DNA from: FEN-1219 sp963728995
Lineage (GTDB): Bacteria > Pseudomonadota > Gammaproteobacteria > Steroidobacterales > Rariloculaceae
Direction: 5' to 3'
NCBI GenBank assembly: GCA_963728995.1
Contig: CAVSMD010000008.1
Location: forward strand, 72,747 to 136,746
Length of the DNA stretch: 64,000 nucleotides
The notes below the pieces were generated by a model. The model worked only from the letters and a program-made list of their open reading frames with translations. It did not search any database and was not told the DNA's origin. Position 1 is the first letter of the stretch. Each line of letters begins with the position of its first letter. A program made the position numbers and the translations under genes. Below, piece after piece: positions 62,901 through 64,000 of the stretch.

Positions 62901-64000
62901 CGCCCGCAAGCTCTGTCCGTGTGGTGTGCGCGTCTCGCCGGCGCGCAGCGGACGACTGCTGCTCGCCTTCGGCGCGGTCGTGCGCAACGACCATGCGTTG
63001 CTCGGCCTCGCGATGGCTAGTCCGGCACTGCTCCGCCAAGGCCCGCGCATCGACGAGCCGTCGCGCATCGCGCATCACGGGATCGGCTTCGAGGACGCCA
63101 AGCCGCGAGCGACCGCTCGTAAGGTGCTCGTCGAGCCGCTGCTCCTCGGTGCGCCAGTGCGTCACCTTCTCCTTCGCGCGCTCAAACGCCCGTTCCGCGG
63201 CATTGAGCTCGCGGCTCGCGTTGTCGAAGTCGGTTTGCGCCTGACGCATCACGCGCGCTTTGCGGCGCGCCGCGATCTGCGCGTAACGAAGGTAACGCGC
63301 GCCGAAGGCCGCGACCGATTGCCGCATCGCGCCGAGCTCGTCGAGCTCGCGGCGCAGATCTTCGAGCTGACCCATCGCATCCGCCACGCTTTCCAGCGAC
63401 ACGCGATCGAGCGGCGCCAGCGCTTCGGTGAGCGCGGCCGACAAACGATCCTCGTTCGGCTGTTTCGAGAGCTGCGGTTGCCGAAGTTGGATCAGCGTCT
63501 CGACGAGCGCTTCGTAGCGCTCTTCGCCAAGCCCAAAGAGGCGCTCGTCGACAGCCCGCCGATAGACCTGCGCGGTCTTGAACACCTGCCCCCGCGCACC
63601 GATCGCCTCGGTGAGCCGCTCCTGCGAGAGCGCCGTTTGCTCCGGCGTCACGAGCTTGAGATCGCGACCCACGCGCTGGTCCGTCACGAAGAACCAGGTG
63701 TCCACCCCGGCGCGGCCTGCGACGGCGCGCAGGCCACAGCCGATCGTCACGGTCAGCGCATTGCCGGTCTCATCGAGGCGGCCCAGCTCCATCCACGTGT
63801 ATCCGGTACGCTTCTCGTAACGACCACCCATCAAGAGATTCCATTCCATGCGCTTGTGCCGGTCGCCGTCGGGCTCGACGCGCGCTGCGCTCGCTTGACC
63901 ATCGAGCAAGAACGGCAACGTCAACGACAGCACCTTAGACTTGCCCGTGCCGTTGTTGCCGCGCAGCAGCAAGTGTCCGTCGCGGAAACGGAACTCTTCA
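59935..64000 (-). CDS. jetC: Wadjet type II SMC-like ATPase JetC (TIGR02680), 5' end missing
   Basis: At least 1354 residues; the frame runs off the right edge and the visible part starts EEFRFRDGHLLLRGNNGTGK, so only a few residues are missing. The Walker A is GNNGTGKS, the signature SSGERALGLTVPL, and Walker B RLVLLDEAFAGIDD (about residue 1258). Between them lie two long Arg/Glu/Ala-rich coiled-coil stretches, the SMC/MukB layout. It should act with kleisin-like JetA and JetB, beyond the edge, to extrude plasmid DNA for cutting by JetD. Confidence 0.88.
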   Translation of the reverse strand, partial: EEFRFRDGHLLLRGNNGTGKSKVLSLTLPFLLDGQASAARVEPDGDRHKRMEWNLLMGGRYEKRTGYTWMELGRLDETGNALTVTIGCGLRAVAGRAGVDTWFFVTDQRVGRDLKLVTPEQTALSQERLTEAIGARGQVFKTAQVYRRAVDERLFGLGEERYEALVETLIQLRQPQLSKQPNEDRLSAALTEALAPLDRVSLESVADAMGQLEDLRRELDELGAMRQSVAAFGARYLRYAQIAARRKARVMRQAQTDFDNASRELNAAERAFERAKEKVTHWRTEEQRLDEHLTSGRSRLGVLEADPVMRDARRLVDARALAEQCRTSHREAEQRMVVAHDRAEGEQQSSAARRRDAHTTRTELAGVQGTAADRGTEAGIAAEHTRVLEVLGLPDGIAAVADATLAAWPDALHAAAERRREQIEALRKCQRELHAAEQRRQLARSDRDRCADAFDAATASHATNAERRVAEATSLLAAWRTHFAAVEVLEVEEQDTVLGALESWTETQDGTNPARDALDAARIALERVLAAREAAIAEARKAADLERGELEAECARLVRGEDRRPPKPYTRDAAARERRTGAPLWQAVDFAAHVSPDARAGIEAALEAAGLLDAWLAPDGTLTDERTHDVLLVAREECPQSLADWLVPTIPDGAEGLSAATVSAVLRSIACTAREPSGAETWVSPHGEFRVGAARGAWSKADAAYVGHAAREAARRARLVELDARLAELATTLADCDARHQRCEALRADAAAEVTAAPSDDALLRATADLAAAEQQRRFAQIKLGEAEVRLSEAAQAAADAHTRLIRDARDLRLPSDDSGTGRVEHALAEYRTALVQLAGAVRNHRRSLLDLAEQERREANATADVENAVTDRAVKATKLLEADAVVESLEATVGKQVGDLLGQIEAVKRALEADEKAAKVARAQLNAASGQRGTAESERNTKAQRLTERVSARKAAVTELESFAAQTGLLAVALGAELEASLPAVPWGVDAALTLARRAEQALADISADDGDWSRVQSELGRDLTELQSAMSAHGHSATAELTDQGLIVRIVHQQRPVRPDVLERLLHAELDERKLLLSVRERDVLEQHLEKEIAANLQRMIKDTDERVAAMNRELARRPTSTGVRYRLVWQPLPEDSEHGVPGLAEARKRLLRTSAEAWSPDDRRQVGEFLQRRISAETSEDDHAGVYDGLARALDYRRWHQFRVQRYQDGQWRPLTGPASSGERALGLTVPLFAACSAHYESAREQAPRLVLLDEAFAGIDDEARANCMALISEFDLDFVMTSEREWGCYPELPGLSICQLVRREGVDAVFVSRWTWDGRVRRENQEIIERFPSAAADRTDSAEAERTEPA

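Noticed and set aside
54460..64000. Second attachment site (attR)
   Set aside because: No repeat of the tRNA-Asn 3' end was found by eye; it may lie beyond the window.

Overview
The window is high-GC chromosomal DNA, almost certainly from a gammaproteobacterium of the Xanthomonadales/Nevskiales/Steroidobacterales type. The evidence is the pilZ-holB-tmk-mltG-pabC-fabF-acpP-fabG order, a fused aspartokinase/diaminopimelate decarboxylase, a class I IlvC, a long-form HisG, an infC-rpmI-rplT-pheS-pheT-ihfA-merR-tRNA-Pro block, and AddAB-type proteins. The genus cannot be fixed from sequence alone.

Layout. 1-392: 3' end of a cyclic-nucleotide-binding/rhodanese gene. 397-6743 (minus): fatty-acid, thymidylate kinase and DNA polymerase clamp-loader cluster. 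6775-12860: a rhombosortase gene divergent from a type II secretion operon, gspGHIJKLMN. 12844-18739 (minus): AddAB-like helicase/nuclease pair. 18758-21500 (minus): alanine aminotransferase, mercaptopyruvate sulfurtransferase, peroxiredoxin. 21725-27001: branched-chain amino acid operon ilvC-ilvE-leuC-leuD-leuB behind a leader-peptide attenuator. 27011-34198: a TrpR-like regulator and hisGDCBHAFE behind an operator-like palindrome. 34315-35336: a frameshifted alpha/beta hydrolase. 35360-39697 (minus): lysAC fusion and ilvD. 39919-42560: a cyclase-fold protein converging on an ExeA-like ATPase with an FHA domain. 42734-48143 (minus): tRNA-Pro and the translation/IHF block. 48330-50926: two small secreted metallopeptidases, a GNAT enzyme and tRNA-Val. 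50958-54257: uvrB and a divergent aminotransferase.

From tRNA-Asn (54385-54459) rightward the DNA is accessory. A P4-type integrase gene lies just after the tRNA, a complete IS5-family element sits exactly at its stop codon, small cargo genes follow (one RadC-like), and then jetC and jetD of a type II Wadjet anti-plasmid system. Its jetA and jetB genes should lie just beyond the right edge.

Regulatory highlights are the ilv attenuator with mutually exclusive antiterminator and terminator, the his-region palindrome resembling a trp operator, a probable AUU start for hisF, and a probable AUC start with a hairpin-rich leader for infC. Four genes (hydrolase, pheS, uvrB, integrase) carry seven apparent frameshifts. 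All seven are equivalent to one surplus base, and one is in essential pheS, so sequencing or assembly insertions are the likeliest cause.
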